Source: Pinus tabuliformis
Taxonomy: Eukaryota > Streptophyta > Pinopsida > Pinales > Pinaceae
NCBI GenBank assembly: GCA_031772625.1
Contig: CM062817.1
Coordinates: 954,841,705 to 954,905,704, forward strand
Length of the DNA stretch: 64,000 nt
Direction: 5' to 3'
Below, one piece after another: positions 48,430-60,599 of this stretch. The notes under the pieces were generated by a model. That model had not been told where the DNA came from. It was given only the letters and a program-made list of their open reading frames with translations, and did no database searches. Position numbers and translations under genes: made by a program. Position 1 is the first letter of the stretch. Each line of letters opens with the position of its first letter.

Positions 48430-50123
48430 GCTAATGGATTGTTTGTTTATCTACATTTGTTCACTTTATAAACTTACAGACGGAGCCTGAAGTCAAGCCA
48501 ACTAGCCTTCAAACTGCATTTGCTATGCAAGTGCAAAGTAGATCAATGCTGCTTCAGTCTATCTCCAGGTTTTGTTTATGAATTAAACGATTGATTTACA
48601 AGCTCTCTAATTGCCCTTGTGTTGGCTCTAGTAACCTCCTTAGATCTACCCCTGTGATTTATTTACTGATTACCACTTGCTCAGCCTAAATCCCTGAACT
48701 GAGCAGCAAACTGTGACCCGGAACCCAGCTAAATTCTCGTCCTTGGTCCATCACACTGTGTCTTCTTTGAAACCTGAATGCATCGCACTTCCCGAGTGTA
48801 GTAGGTGCGTTGCATTTCAGTTTCCCTGTGCTACAGGTGCGCTGATCAGACCTCATCTGCTCTTAGATTTTGGCTTCTGTGTTCATGCTTTTCAGCTCTA
48901 TTCAGGAGTTTTGCTGCCCGTAGTCAGTAGACCTCTATTGAAACCCCTTCCTTTCCATTATTCTGCCTCCATTGTGCAAAGAACTGTAAATGTTTTTATG
49001 TATTTTGAGCCATTTTCAGTTCTCTTTTACAAAGAATTAGCGTAATTGAACTGTCGTCTCTTGATTTTAAAGTGTCGCAAGTGTCGTTTTCAGTCATAAA
49101 AGAGAATCTGATTCTTCTTGATAGTCGATTACACTGTTACTCTTGTATTTGATTTGAATTAGTAGTTTTTCAAGTGTCGAAAGCAAGTTTTCAATTCTGA
49201 ATAGCAAATTGTCATCGTTGTCCTCATTTTGTTTTGAAAAGAAGCTTGTTAGTAATTGTCGCTTTGAAAAATAATTCAGATTTGCGCTTAGCTTTCTTTT
49301 CATCATTCACACATTAAGAAGGCTGAAAACAAATACATTCATGTGCATTTGCATTTAGACTGTTTGTTGGTTTGATTTAGGACAAGTGCATATAGTGTGT
49401 GCTCTCTGCTCTTTGTTGAAAGAAAATCATCTCTCTTAGTAGCTAGGATTTTCATTGCAAAAAGAAGATTAAACGACTGTTTATCATCTTAGATTGCATT
49501 TTAGGAATTGTACATATACATCACGCGGTGAACCTAAAAGGCAAATTTCTTAAGCAAGATCAACTATAAAATATATTTAATGAATCTAAAAACGCTTTGG
49601 AACCTAACGCACAACATTTAGAAGTCTAGGCTAGAGACGTATTCCAACGTCGTAAAGCCTGGTAACTGTTGTTTTCACTGTTGGTTGGGTGATTCCTCCA
49701 CTTTGAGACGATAAGTGCCAGTACGGACTTGTGCTCCCACGTACCGTCGAGTATATTTTGGGAGACCATAATAGGCTATATCCTTTATCCATAGGAAGCC
49801 GTGTCTGCCGCCCTATCGATCGCAATGCACTGAACACAACATTCGGGAAGATTGACTACCGTACCGTAAAAAGTATTCTCCAGTTTTGCGATTGGTTTGG
49901 TAATCCCTCTGTCTAGATTTCCAGAGCAGTTCCTTTCGTTCCTTTTTAGACTCCTTAACAGAAAAGGTCCATCTGAGCACTTGTCACATCAAGCTCATTA
50001 AAAATCGAAGGAGACTAGAGTCATCTTTTGTTTTTTTTCGACTCTTAAAAATTGAAAAAACAAGTTGTGTCAAAGCGTCTAAAATTCATCTCATTCGGAA
50101 ACATACTTCCCCTTGATTTTTAG
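48430..50123 (+). other. X2 5' leader, no gene recognised
   Basis: 1.7 kb between PBS and gag. Only short open frames without recognisable domains. It would hold packaging signals if any survive. Confidence 0.6.
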
Positions 50124-52500
50124 TTGGTCAAGTATTCCACAATCGTGGAAGAAAGTCAATTGAAACCCCGTCGTTCGCGGAGGCTTACGAGTCTACCGTC
50201 TTTGTCTCTAGAGTCAAAACTGTTACGAACAAAGCGAACTCGTTTAACCGGTTCCAAATCCCCTGGTAAAGTTAGAACAAGTGTTCCAACACCATCGAAG
50301 ACTCCGGTTACTCCAAACATTTCTGGTATCCCTGCCTTTATAGAAGAAGTTCAGCAACCACCAAAGGACAGTAGAACTGATCCTAGTGTGAAGGTAAACA
50401 CTTGTGTTACTGAGCCAGCTCCATCTACAGCTGATTCGGAAGGTGTTATTCCCCAAACATCTGTCGCTGCAGATTCTATACCTTCTTTGGCACCAGAAAT
50501 ATTTTACGGACCTGACGGTCTACCTCTTCCACCTGGTCTGATTGCTATAGAAGAGATTGTGGAAGATCCTCCATCTAGTACTCCATCGTGATTTGGAGTC
50601 GGGATCACTCTATATCCTTCTTCGTCAGAAATTAGTCTACCGCCATCGGAAGCTCCTGTAGAATCGCTAGGCAATCTTTTGGATAGACTAGAAATTTTTG
50701 AACAACCGTCGACATCTAGGACTGTGTCATCCGACACAACGATGGCAGAACTTCCTGCTGTCACTCCAACAATGTTCGCCGGCATACCATCTGTCCCAAC
50801 TAGCTCTCAATCGCTAGAAGGAGCCCACTCAGGGGCTATTTCGACAGTATGGTCTGTTCCTGTTTGTTCATCCGAAATAGCATCCAGGAACTCATATGTT
50901 GAGTCTTAGCAAATTGATCCTTCAGGGTGTCAATTTGGGCAGTCTGGTCCTCAAGGGCAAACAATTCCTTTAAGTACCGGATTACCGCCGTATGGGGGGC
51001 AGTATACCCTTTCATTGTCTCCTTCGGGAGGACAACCATATGAGAGTTCACAACAAAATTCAGGTTATGCTGGAATTACATCTAGCGGTTGGGTGCCGAT
51101 ACTGCCTCAACAACCAAGAGTTGTATATTCGATGCAACAATGTTTACCTATGTCAAATATACCAACTACGCCGGCTATTGTGACGGTGTCACAAGTACAA
51201 GCACTGCCTGTTGTATGCCAACCTCAGGTTTCTCAGGTTGTAATGCAACAGCCTCTTGTCCCTGCGACTCAACCACAATCGCCAACTAGTGGAATGACAC
51301 AGGCCCAAACGGGTACAATTACCCCTCATCTTGGTCAAACGGTCAGTATTGGACAACAGCACATGGCTTCACAACCATGGCTAGTGCAATACCAACAACC
51401 ACAATTCCAACAAGTATACTAAGGATCTGAGCAACAAATCTTTGCAAATAATGGGCAGCCGTATATTCAAAATGGTCAAAATCAACCATTCTACAATGGT
51501 TATGCCCATCAACCTTACCAAAGTTACCAGCATCAAATGCATTATGCTGGTATGCAGAGACCAACTGCTCAGGCAATCCCATCTTATCCTGGGTATGCTT
51601 CGCCAAACCTGAATCAACAGTTACCCTTCGTGGCAACTTTGGAGTTACCGGATCTAAATAGGTTAACGAACGATCCAATTGTTTACGCCCCTTGGTGGCC
51701 AGCGATTGCGCATAAACTTCCGTCAGATATTCCTAAATTTAATGGAAATTCGAGAGAAGACCCATCGAATCATGTGATGACATTTAACCTGTGGTGTTCA
51801 TCAAACACCCTAAATGATGATTCGATTAGGCTTCGCCTTTTTTCAAAGAACGTTAACTGGACCGGTAGCAAAATGGTATATCGAATTACTAAGAGCTTCA
51901 TTTGATAACTTCAGTTCCCTAGCCACAACCTTTTTAACCCATTTTAGCGACCCATAAGGTACGAAACGGGAACAGAACTTCTTACCAATTTCAAACAAAC
52001 GACGGCCACTTACATATCCGATCATATTCATGAGTGGCGACGTCGTCGTAGAATGGTAAAAACGTACGTTCTTGATCAGCTTTTAGCTGAATGGTTTATT
52101 AAGTCATTATTACCTTCCATTGCAGAAGATGTGGCAAAGGGAGGAGTCATCACTGAAGAGCAAGTTATTGCTCGTGTGCAATATTTGGACTTGATTTATA
52201 CTCAATCTGGCACGCTCTACGATAAAATCCCTAACGCTCCCAGACTGGAATTTTTCGTTCCTCCTCCTCCTAAATCAAACCAAGACTCTCATGCTGGCGA
52301 TGGCATGATAGGTACGACAAGCACGAAATCAACAAAGGCTACATCTAAGAAAGCCCGTAAGATTTCTGATCAGAATGTAGATGAAGAGTTCTCGCCTTGG
52401 AGGTAAATGCCATGTCGACCGACAAGGGCAAACAACTGAAGCAACCAGGGGGCAAGAAGAAAAAGAAAGGGAGGAAAAAGAAGTAGGATGAGTCATCTCC
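50124..52500 (+). pseudogene. X2 gag
   Basis: The frame starts at 50124 with TTG GTC AAG, possibly a mutated ATG. The N-terminal third is Ser/Pro/Thr-rich and the next part is Gln-rich (51015-51640). A recognisable plant gypsy gag core follows: LPSDIPKFNGNSREDPSNHV (about 51718), SIRLRLF, then after an extra T near 51840 RTLTGPVAKWYIEL in a shifted frame, returning for IHEWRRRR and EEQVIARVQYLDLIYTQSG (52053-52406). Stops at about 50589, 50907 and 51420. A Lys-rich run precedes the zinc knuckle. Would form the capsid; broken by at least three stops and two frameshifts. Confidence 0.75.
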
Positions 52501-53659
52501 TGAAAAACCTTCTGCAAACCCTTCTGGGCAAAGGAAACCCCCTACGGGGTGTCAGATATGCGATGAGGATCATCGGACGAGAGATTGTCCACATAAAGCT
52601 GAAGTTAAGAAACTCTTTAAGAGTTCAAAAACCTCAGCGGTATTGACTGATCTGTTTCCAAACCCGGGAAACAAACTGGTTGCTAATCAAAATGCTTCCC
52701 GATCCCAAGTGCTTATGTTGTCCATTTCAAAACAGAAAAATGATGCTTTGATATCGACAAGGAATAAAGATTACGGGAATCCACAGCTGTCGAACAACAA
52801 GGCTACTGATCAACTGAGTAGTTCGACAACAACTTCAACCGAAGTTGTGCCACCCATCATTCCTGAGCTAACGATAAAGCCGCCAAAGGGAGTAGTACAC
52901 AAATCGACATTTAATCCTCGTGCTAAAGTAGCACAGAATTATAATATAGTAGAGGACCTGGCCCAATCACCGTCCGCTATGTCGACACTTGAGGTACCAC
53001 AAAATTGCCCCTCCCAAAAGCAGGCTCTATTATCAGTAATAGGTGGGATTGAGCCAACGGATTCCAATCTTGTATCCTTTAATCACAAAGGATATGACCC
53101 TCAGTTACCAGCTCAACTAGCTTTCCTTATTCAAGTGAAAGCCCTCAACAAAACTGTTCATCGAACAATTATTGATGAGGGGGCATCTACATGTATTATG
53201 TCGATGAGTTGCTAGAAAAAATTAGGCTCACCACCCTTGTCGTGATCGTCAACGATGTTAAAAGCATTTGATGGATGATCATACACTCCATATGGGATTT
53301 TAAGTAACTTGCAAGTTGAACTGGGGGGCAAAACAGTAGAAATTGATGTTGAAGTAATCGATGGAAACCTCGATTACAACATCCTACTGGGAAGACCCTG
53401 GATATATGCCATGGCCGCAGTTGTGTCGACCTACTTCAGGAAGATTGCATTTCCCTTCCAAGGAGGAATTACAATCTTTGACCAACAAACATTTCTCCCC
53501 AACAGTTCACAAGTTACGGGAAGCATTCCAATGATCCATGGAAGTAATCATTTGCTTCAAAATATTGGAGTAGGCATCCTAAAAGACCCTTCCTTAATGG
53601 GTAACTTTTCCCTACTGCCTCTGAGTTATCTGGTGGAAGTGGCCACAGTGGAAACCTGA
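52501..53659 (+). pseudogene. X2 zinc knuckle and protease
   Basis: A knuckle CQICDEDHRTRDC (CX2CX3HX4C, about 52548-52590) is followed by a linker and a retropepsin-like site IIDEGASTCIMS (about 53165-53205), with DEGAS in place of the usual DSGAS. After a stop and frameshift near 53215-53300, the C-terminal part continues as DGNLDYNILLGRPWIYAM (about 53360-53412). It is homologous to the end of X1 gag-protease but strongly diverged from it at nucleotide level. Confidence 0.75.
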
Positions 53660-53758
53660 AATATGAAATCTTCTATATCTAATAGATTTGGAAGATTCCT
53701 AAACATTTTGTCAGCATGGATCATCGCCATTTTAGAAATATTGTAGCAATCAATTTTC

Positions 53759-54217
53759 TTGGCCTTGGGGGCAAACCCAAATCAATGCTCATCTAGTGTT
53801 TGGATAGATAGGTCTAAGGAATATGGCACTTCTTCAGATCCTTGGTCGCATATACATTCTACAGACGAAGGAAACATTCAATCAATGATGATACGAGAGG
53901 CACCATGGGAAGATTACCACCATCGCTCCCATCTTCCGGATTACCACGAAGATTATTCCAACAACCTTAATCATCCTTCAGTTTTTGATTTTCTATCAAA
54001 TACTGTAAATACGGTGGATTTTGAGGATGGTTCTTATCTCGTGTCGACCTCGTTAAAAAATGAAACAAGGAGTCATGAGGATAGTTCTTTTACTGTGTCA
54101 ACCTCATTAAAAAATGAAACGACTCCCTTTCCAAATCGAGTCTTTGATTATAATCTCGTAAAATCAAAGTCGAGTCCTTCGAAGATCTCGAAGGTAAACC
54201 TTCATTCCAACCACTGA
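53759..54217 (+). CDS. Short acidic frame after X2 protease, unknown
   Basis: An open frame beginning at TTG 53759, in the same region where pol would normally follow. It is rich in Asp, Glu, His and Ser, with two copies of a STSLKNET phrase (about 54046-54120). No domain recognised. Probably the remnant C-terminal tail of the gag-protease polyprotein rather than a separate gene. X1 has no equivalent. Confidence 0.4.
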   Translation: MALGANPNQCSSSVWIDRSKEYGTSSDPWSHIHSTDEGNIQSMMIREAPWEDYHHRSHLPDYHEDYSNNLNHPSVFDFLSNTVNTVDFEDGSYLVSTSLKNETRSHEDSSFTVSTSLKNETTPFPNRVFDYNLVKSKSSPSKISKVNLHSNH

Positions 54218-56248
54218 GATAAATGCAATGAATCTTGAGGGGCATGCACCTCTATTTGCGTTATTATGCTGGGGGCATGCAAACTTATCATGAGCAGTGT
54301 TACCGCAGGGTTAAAGCTCGTTAAAAAATAAACCCGCCACGAGCAGTTTTTATGAGAAGTTCAAGCTCGTTAAAAATTAAACCTAAGCAATGAGCAAATG
54401 TTTCCCCCAAAGTTTAAGCTCATTCATTAAAAAATGAACCAATTTCCGGTAAATAACCATCGTAAATGCATTATCATCAGCCTTTGAAGCCTTGGTCGTG
54501 TTCTCATCATCACCTCCACTCTATTTTGGCCGATCATTCACCTCCACTTGATTGTTTACCTTTTTGGAGGAACAGTTGCGAAGAGTGATCCTGTTAGCCA
54601 TCCTTGTGACACTACCATGATTGGAAAATTCCAAACCTTACCTGGAATTAGCTGCTACCCGAATTTATCACTCGTTCCTCGAAAAATGAGTCTCCTTTAA
54701 GCTCTTTTCATCTGACTCGTAAAATATGAAAATATTTCCGAGCAATTGGCCTCTCCAGCTCGTTAAAGTGACCGGAAGTGCTATACTCCTTTAGATTTTA
54801 ATCTTTTTGGACCTGAGGGATTATTACACAAAAATACCGAGCGCTTGTTTTGTTTGGCTCGTTAAAATTACCGAAAATCCATCCCTTTTGTATTATTTTA
54901 TACTTTTTCAGACTCAAGGGATTATATGACGAAAAAGGATTGTTGGAGTTTTCTTTACGTCCCTTTCAGACTCTCTAAAATTGAAAAGGACCGAGTTATC
55001 TTTGTCATTAAACTCATTAAAACCGAATAGCGACAAACTTGTCCATAACAGACAAGAATGAGTTCACTATCCCTAGGCTTGTTAAAACATAGTGATGGGT
55101 TTGCCCGAAGGGAAAATTATAGAACAAGCATATGTTATCCTCCTCAAACTTGACAAAAATAAAGAGGTACTTGTCAGCAATGGCTGGGGAAAATTGGGAA
55201 GAAAACTTGAAGAAACTTTGTTGGTAGCAAGTCGCTCTTGAACATGACACTTTCACTCCGCATCTGAGTCGGGTTGGGTTGTTCCATTCAGTGGTCACAT
55301 CACCATGGTTCCGTCACACCATCCACATTTGGGGTTAATGGTACCAATCCATCATGTCAGTGTCGCCGATATGTTCAAGAGAAGTCGCTCAGAGAATTCA
55401 CCTGTGTCTCATCCGCTGCAATACATTTACGCTCCATTCTTTCATGACCGCCATCCTGAACCTTATATCACCAGATCGTTTTCACCTCCATTAAAATCAT
55501 TTGCTCCATTATGTGTCATTGATGTGGGATTCACTAAGGCCCTCCTATGATGGATCGCTTCTTGTTGACATCAGCTCATTATCCAAGAAGTCGATCTAGG
55601 AACAACCCTTTCAGTACTTTGAAGCTTGCATGCCTCAAAGGCAAGTTTCTCACTTTTGGCGACAGGTTTACATCAATGGCCTTCGACCGAAAGATTTTGC
55701 ATGGTGTTTGATGCCAAGTCCCTTATTCACACCACGTGAATTGTACTGTAGTACCTTGAGGGTCATCATCATTATCGGTGATTCCTCTCGCGCCTGTTAA
55801 CAGCTTACATCATTAGCTGGTAATCAGGCGATGTCTTTCCATGTTCGACTCTAGAACATCTCTCACATGGATCGACTTGTACTTTGAGTGAAGATCAAAC
55901 GAGATTGAAGACCTCGGATGTATTTTCATCCATTTGGGCTGCGATATATATTCAGGAAAATAAAGACATCCAATGTACATCATTGCTGCACAGATAATCA
56001 TCCAATCTAAGGGATGATGGCTCTACCAGAATCATCAGTCTACACCCAGACGATTGTCTGTCTCATGTACATGAAAATGAATTTATAAAGCTGAGCATGG
56101 GAATGCCCGCCTTAGCTAGATCATGAAAATATTATGAAGATAATGTATTGTATTGTATCTTATTACAGGTCGCCTTCCAGCTTGAAAAAACTGCGGATCC
56201 TCGTGATAAAGCATTTCACCCGACATCAAGAGATTAACGACCTCATGC
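54218..56248 (+). other. X2 non-coding 3' internal region
   Basis: No gene. Closely similar to X1 (about 1755-3669). It carries recurrent CTCGTTAAAA-type motifs near 54316, 54362, 54414, 54757, 54856, 55012 and 55075, plus PPT-like GGGGGCATGC near 54271. Confidence 0.7.
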
Positions 56249-56261
56249 TTTAGGGGGCAAC
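56249..56261 (+). other. X2 polypurine tract
   Basis: TTTAGGGGGCAAC directly before the 3' LTR, identical to X1. Confidence 0.85.
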
Positions 56262-57301
56262 TGATATAGACATTTTTGGGCTCTGCAACCCCAATAATAA
56301 ATGTCCATAAACCAAGGGCTCCTAAGTCCCTAAAGGTGTTGTTCCAACCCCTAAAAGAACAATGTCAACTGATTACAGTATCTCCCAGAAGTTCTACATG
56401 AAAAGCTACTCAGAACTAGTCAAAACTGGACCATTTCACCTGCTCCATGGTCAAAGTGCGTTGCATCCCACCTGAATACACACAGTAGGTGCGATGCATG
56501 TTGAAAAGCCATTCTATGGGGTGCGATGGGCGAGAGTGGACAAATGGCAGGGTCAATCGGCAAGGTGGAGGACCATGGAATCTTTCAGAAATTTCTCCTA
56601 TGACACTTGCCTCTCTGCATTCGCCCAGGGATGAGTAAGAGATCATCAGTCTCCAAGTGGAATCAAGAACTATCAGAGAGAGGACACTAATCAAATCTCA
56701 AAAACTGACTCACCCCCCTTGCAAACATCTATATATGGATCCCTCATCCCAGAGATCCATGAGGCTGGAATTTTGTATCTTGTAAGGAAGTGCTATTGGT
56801 TTCTTGGTGCAATATCATAGTGTTGGGTGATCTAAGCTTTTCATGAGGTGAAGAAGGGCTTTCTTGCTGATAGGATGATGCTGGGTCAGAACAATTGGTT
56901 GTAATCCTCTTTTCTCTTTCTTGATTACCAATAAAGCTATTCAAGTTTTCCTCCACATTCTTTTATGATTGATGTTATATGCATTTGGGTGGTCAATATA
57001 CATCTAGTCCTATATTGTTTATGATAATAGATCTATGTTCTTGGATAGTGTTATGCTGCTTTGATTCTACAGGTGCTCTTTGAAGCTGGGTAGACGAGGA
57101 AGCGAGTGGAGAAGACCTATCAGAAGGGAGAGGAATCAAGCAAGGAACCAAGCGCAAGATAGAGGTTGGTCTCCTTATTCCCCTCTTATCTATTTCTCAA
57201 AAAGGAAAACGAAAGTAGTTTTTAGTTTGTTTGTTTCTAAGGTAGCTACCAGCCTTAGTGGGACTAGTAGCTCTGCATAGACACTAGTTTTCCCTATAAC
57301 A
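56262..57301 (+). repeat. X2 3' LTR
   Basis: 1040 bp, same length as the 5' LTR with scattered substitutions. It starts TGATATAGAC (the 5' LTR has TGTTATAGAC) and ends CCTATAACA, followed by the ATAGG duplication. Confidence 0.92.
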
Positions 57302-58538
57302 ATAGGGAGAGGGTTTGGTAGTAATTTAGGGCAGGGGTTTTAGGAAAAATGATAAAGGGGAGATGGGAAAAATGATAGGTGAGGGGAAAAAGGTGAGTGG
57401 AGTGAAACCTTGGCACTAGCAACACATTTTAACAACCCTAGCCATCATTTTCTTGGTGATTTATTATGGTTGACCTTATGCATTTTGGTGACATTAAAAC
57501 ATCTCAATAAACACCATATCATTGATAAAATTTGATGAACAGGTGATGTCGTAAGGCCTACCTCTCGATTTGATAGCATTCACCAAAATTTGGAGTGATT
57601 TGGCAATGTTTTTCGGCCCCTGGTCTGTGTGCACTGCGCGCAAAGCCCAGTGCGCTGTGCGCTGGGTATGCACCGTGCCTGTGGAAGATTTCAACTGCGG
57701 GTAGGCTGCGTGTGCGCCGCGCCCTCTGTGTGCGCCGCGCTCCCGGGTATATGCGTCGCGCCCTCTAAAACCACCTCCAACTCACTCAAACGCTCACAAT
57801 CTCGCACTCACACCTTTGCAACGTCTCTCCAAGGCTTGTAATAGCACAATGCCCTTGATTTGGATAAAAACATGTATATATAGCCTTGGAAGAGATGGGT
57901 TTAATTTTTGCTTCCTTTGAAAACCCATTTTTGTAATGCTGTTTTTTGCACTTTTTCACTGACTTTAAAACACACTGATTTTCACTTTCTCTTTGAAATT
58001 TTGGCTCAAATGATGAAATTTTCGGCACATCTTTGCAGGGATTGTATGACAGGATATTTGGCCACGGAAACCCTGACTGCATCTGAAAAAGTCAACTGGC
58101 GATTTTTTGGAAATTTTTTTCATAAATGACACTGTTTGACTTTTCTTCAAAACAGAGTTTTGAAGAAGAGTCGAAGTCTATTCACATGACGATGAAGCTC
58201 TCTGAACCATAGCTGTGTAAGGGCCTCCCTCTGGCCTGCATGGCTTTACTGGACATATTTCAAAGACCAAATTGATGAATTCCTAGACATAAATATATAA
58301 AATGACTTTTGTCCTTTAAAGGACCAGACCTTGACTGTCATGGACTTTGGTGATTATTGACAAAAAACCTGAGCCAACAGGAGTCAGACATGAGGGGAAA
58401 TGATTAGCATGACCTTCTCCTTCAGATTATGGCATGCCCCTAGCAGAATGCAGCTAAGTGAATGGAGCGGGACACCTAAAAATGAAATGCATAAAGAGTT
58501 TGATCTCTGACGGAGGGCTGACCAGACCGACTCTAACA
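57302..58538 (-). repeat. Z 5' LTR, piece right of X2
   Basis: It matches 35430-36666 and 36723-37734 and ends CTCTAACA before CAATG. It contains TATATATA at 57874-57882 and a GCGCCGCGC-rich stretch (57625-57765). Confidence 0.9.
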
Positions 58539-58543
58539 CAATG

Positions 58544-58930
58544 ATCAACCAAACCAAGATATCCTCAAATGATCTCCTCCTCCTTTTAAAGACTCGATAG
58601 ATAGATCTCCAATATTCTAGAAGTATTTTATTTTGGTTATTTTAATATTATTCTAGAATCTCCCCCTTAACTCCATATAAGTGACTTTTAATTTTATTTT
58701 ATTTCACTCAAGTTACTTTTTGCCTTTTTCCTTCATTAAGTGACTGATTAAAATCACTTTTAATCCGAGAAAATGGTAAATTTCTCACCATGATTTCTCT
58801 GGCTGTTGGAAGTCACTTCTCATTATACCATCCTATAGATATTCTCGTTCCAGTTCCAATGAGCTATTACACTAAGGTGTTCCATCAAATATTCCTCTCA
58901 GTATGCCACCTTAGGCATAATTAATTAATT
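58544..58930 (-). repeat. Copia-type LTR, right half (target of Z)
   Basis: Counterpart of 31800-32222 across the Z insertion. Minus-strand features: a CTCCCCCTTAA-type complement, TATA-like TCTTTAAAAGGA near 58585, close to the insertion point. The outer end is not resolved. Confidence 0.35.
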
Positions 58931-58976
58931 TAGGCTCAATAATAACTTCGTTATTGAATTGAGGCTTCTGTGATCC

Positions 58977-59162
58977 ATAACAAGTTTATGAGAAATTTTT
59001 TTGCCGATAATCACGTCAAAATTAATTTGTCGATGCATTTCGAACCAGAAAGTGTGGTTCATCATCAAGACAAGATGAACCACTCTTGCTAGTTCGAAAT
59101 GCACCGACAAATGAATTTTGATGTGATTATCGCCAAAAACTTTTCTCAATAACTTTTTTGTT
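58977..59162. repeat. Foldback: ~87-bp inverted repeat with 10-bp loop
   Basis: Left arm 58977-59063 and right arm 59074-59162 are complementary for most of their length (for example CGATAATCACGTCAAAATT against AATTTTGATGTGATTATCG). The loop is ATCAAGACAA. Mismatches and small bulges are scattered. No terminal duplication was found. Confidence 0.85.
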
Positions 59163-60599
59163 AGGTGAAACAATTGTTCCTTTAAACTAGAGCAATGGGT
59201 CCACTCCCACATTAATTATCATTCTAGGTAGGCTTGATTTAAGGCTATCACACAAAATTTATGTAAGGGAAATGATAACTAGCATAATGAATCTCAAACC
59301 AAGGTTGTTGCAAACTCACTCTCAGCAAACACTCAAGTTGTTACACTCTTCAACACAACTAGAAAAGAGTCACACAATTGCAGAATAAATCACTATGTTA
59401 CACAACCATTCTCATTCATAAGGGCACTCCTGCAAACCCTTTGATCACTCAATCAATATTAAACACACACATTCAAAAAATGTGCAATCCATATGTAATA
59501 GAAAAGTAAATAATTTGTTGCTACACTAATAAAAGGGACTGGTCCAAGACTTATGTTATCACACCATTCAAAATATTTCTGCAATCAATAACTCATAAAT
59601 AAAATTGGTAGTAACAACAATCACATAACTAAGAAAAATTAATACAAATAATTATTGTCTTCTACTTAACTATTGATCCTTCCTAAGAAGGAGGGCCCTT
59701 CCACCTTAACAGGGGTTGGTGCACTAAATAGCACATAAACTACTCAAAGAAAGATATAATGGAAAAATGTTGAGATTTGCGTTAATAAAACATTAGGATT
59801 ACAGTGCTAGGTGCTTTCCCTTTCTTTCCAATCATATTTGTCTAGTTTCCTTCGCTGCCCCCATGGGCAGAGTGTTCTCCTCTCTATAATTTTTTAATAC
59901 AATAAAAATATCATCATGAGAATCTTTCGATTCTCATGTGATCTTAAAATAAAAATACATTTTGGTAATTCATACAACAATTTCCATGGTAAGGGTAAAG
60001 TTGTAACAACTTCCTTTAATTACAATGATCTTTGTAGAAAATCTCAACTACTCGAGTTGTATGCTCCATGAATATCTCTCGGTGGTTGAGTTGGCTTTGA
60101 CTTGATGCGCTCCTAAATTCGGTCCATGTGACTAATTAAGAAAGAACAACATGCCCAAGGGAAATTGTTCATGTATCAATAACATTTCTCGAAATCTTTG
60201 TCCAAATTGATAAATGAAACTCAAAGTGCAATCATGTAACAACAACTTCAATGGGCCACTTAAACCTGAAACGACCCATATGTCAATTTTATAATTAAAA
60301 TTGCCTAAGACACTAGTTCCTATGCCAAATTATAAGAAAAATTAGAATAAGAAAGTGACATATAGAAAATGACATACTTAGGTGAATAATGGTTGTTACA
60401 ATGATAAAGTGTGCTCTTGTGGGTCAAAAAGGGAGAAAAATTAAAGGAATGAGTGCAAAAAGATAACAATTCCATGGCCCAACATCTTATCCCAACATTA
60501 GCATATGCATGTCCTCGTGCAAACCCTTGTGATTGGTTCCTAACATGCTGAGAATGTAATTCTGAAAAACCATAAGATCATGCAGTATCCTCTGCTCTG
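59163..60599. other. No gene recognised
   Basis: AT-rich sequence without a convincing frame or repeat match inside the window. Confidence 0.5.

Larger units (their letters stand above)
47369..57301 (+). mobile_element. X2: complete non-autonomous gypsy element (gag-protease only)
   Basis: It starts TGTTATAGAC and ends CCTATAACA, flanked by the duplication ATAGG (47364-47368, 57302-57306) within the Z 5' LTR, which reads through when X2 is removed. LTRs are 1040 bp each (47369-48408 and 56262-57301). PBS at 48412, gag about 50124-52500, protease about 52540-53660, a short acidic frame to 54217, a 2-kb non-coding region and a PPT at 56249-56261. RT, RNase H and integrase are entirely missing, as in X1. 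Confidence 0.92.
32223..58538 (-). mobile_element. Z: giant Ty3/gypsy (Tat-like) element, minus strand, hosting X2
   Basis: Both ends are defined. The outer duplication CAATG is at 32218-32222 and 58539-58543, and LTR termini on the minus strand are TGTTAGAGTC...GCTAACA (TTAACA in the left copy). The interior (37735-44160) codes gag, PR, an extra RNase H, RT, RNase H and integrase. The 5' LTR (right) is 44161-58538 with X2 inserted at 47369-57301. The 3' LTR (left) is 32223-37734 and contains a 1012-bp duplication. The basic LTR is about 4.44 kb. Each LTR carries a long frame on the element's own strand. Without X2 the element would be about 16.4 kb. Confidence 0.92.

Noticed and set aside
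48713..49045. 110-codon plus-strand frame in the X2 leader
   Set aside because: No domain and no relative elsewhere in the window to test conservation.
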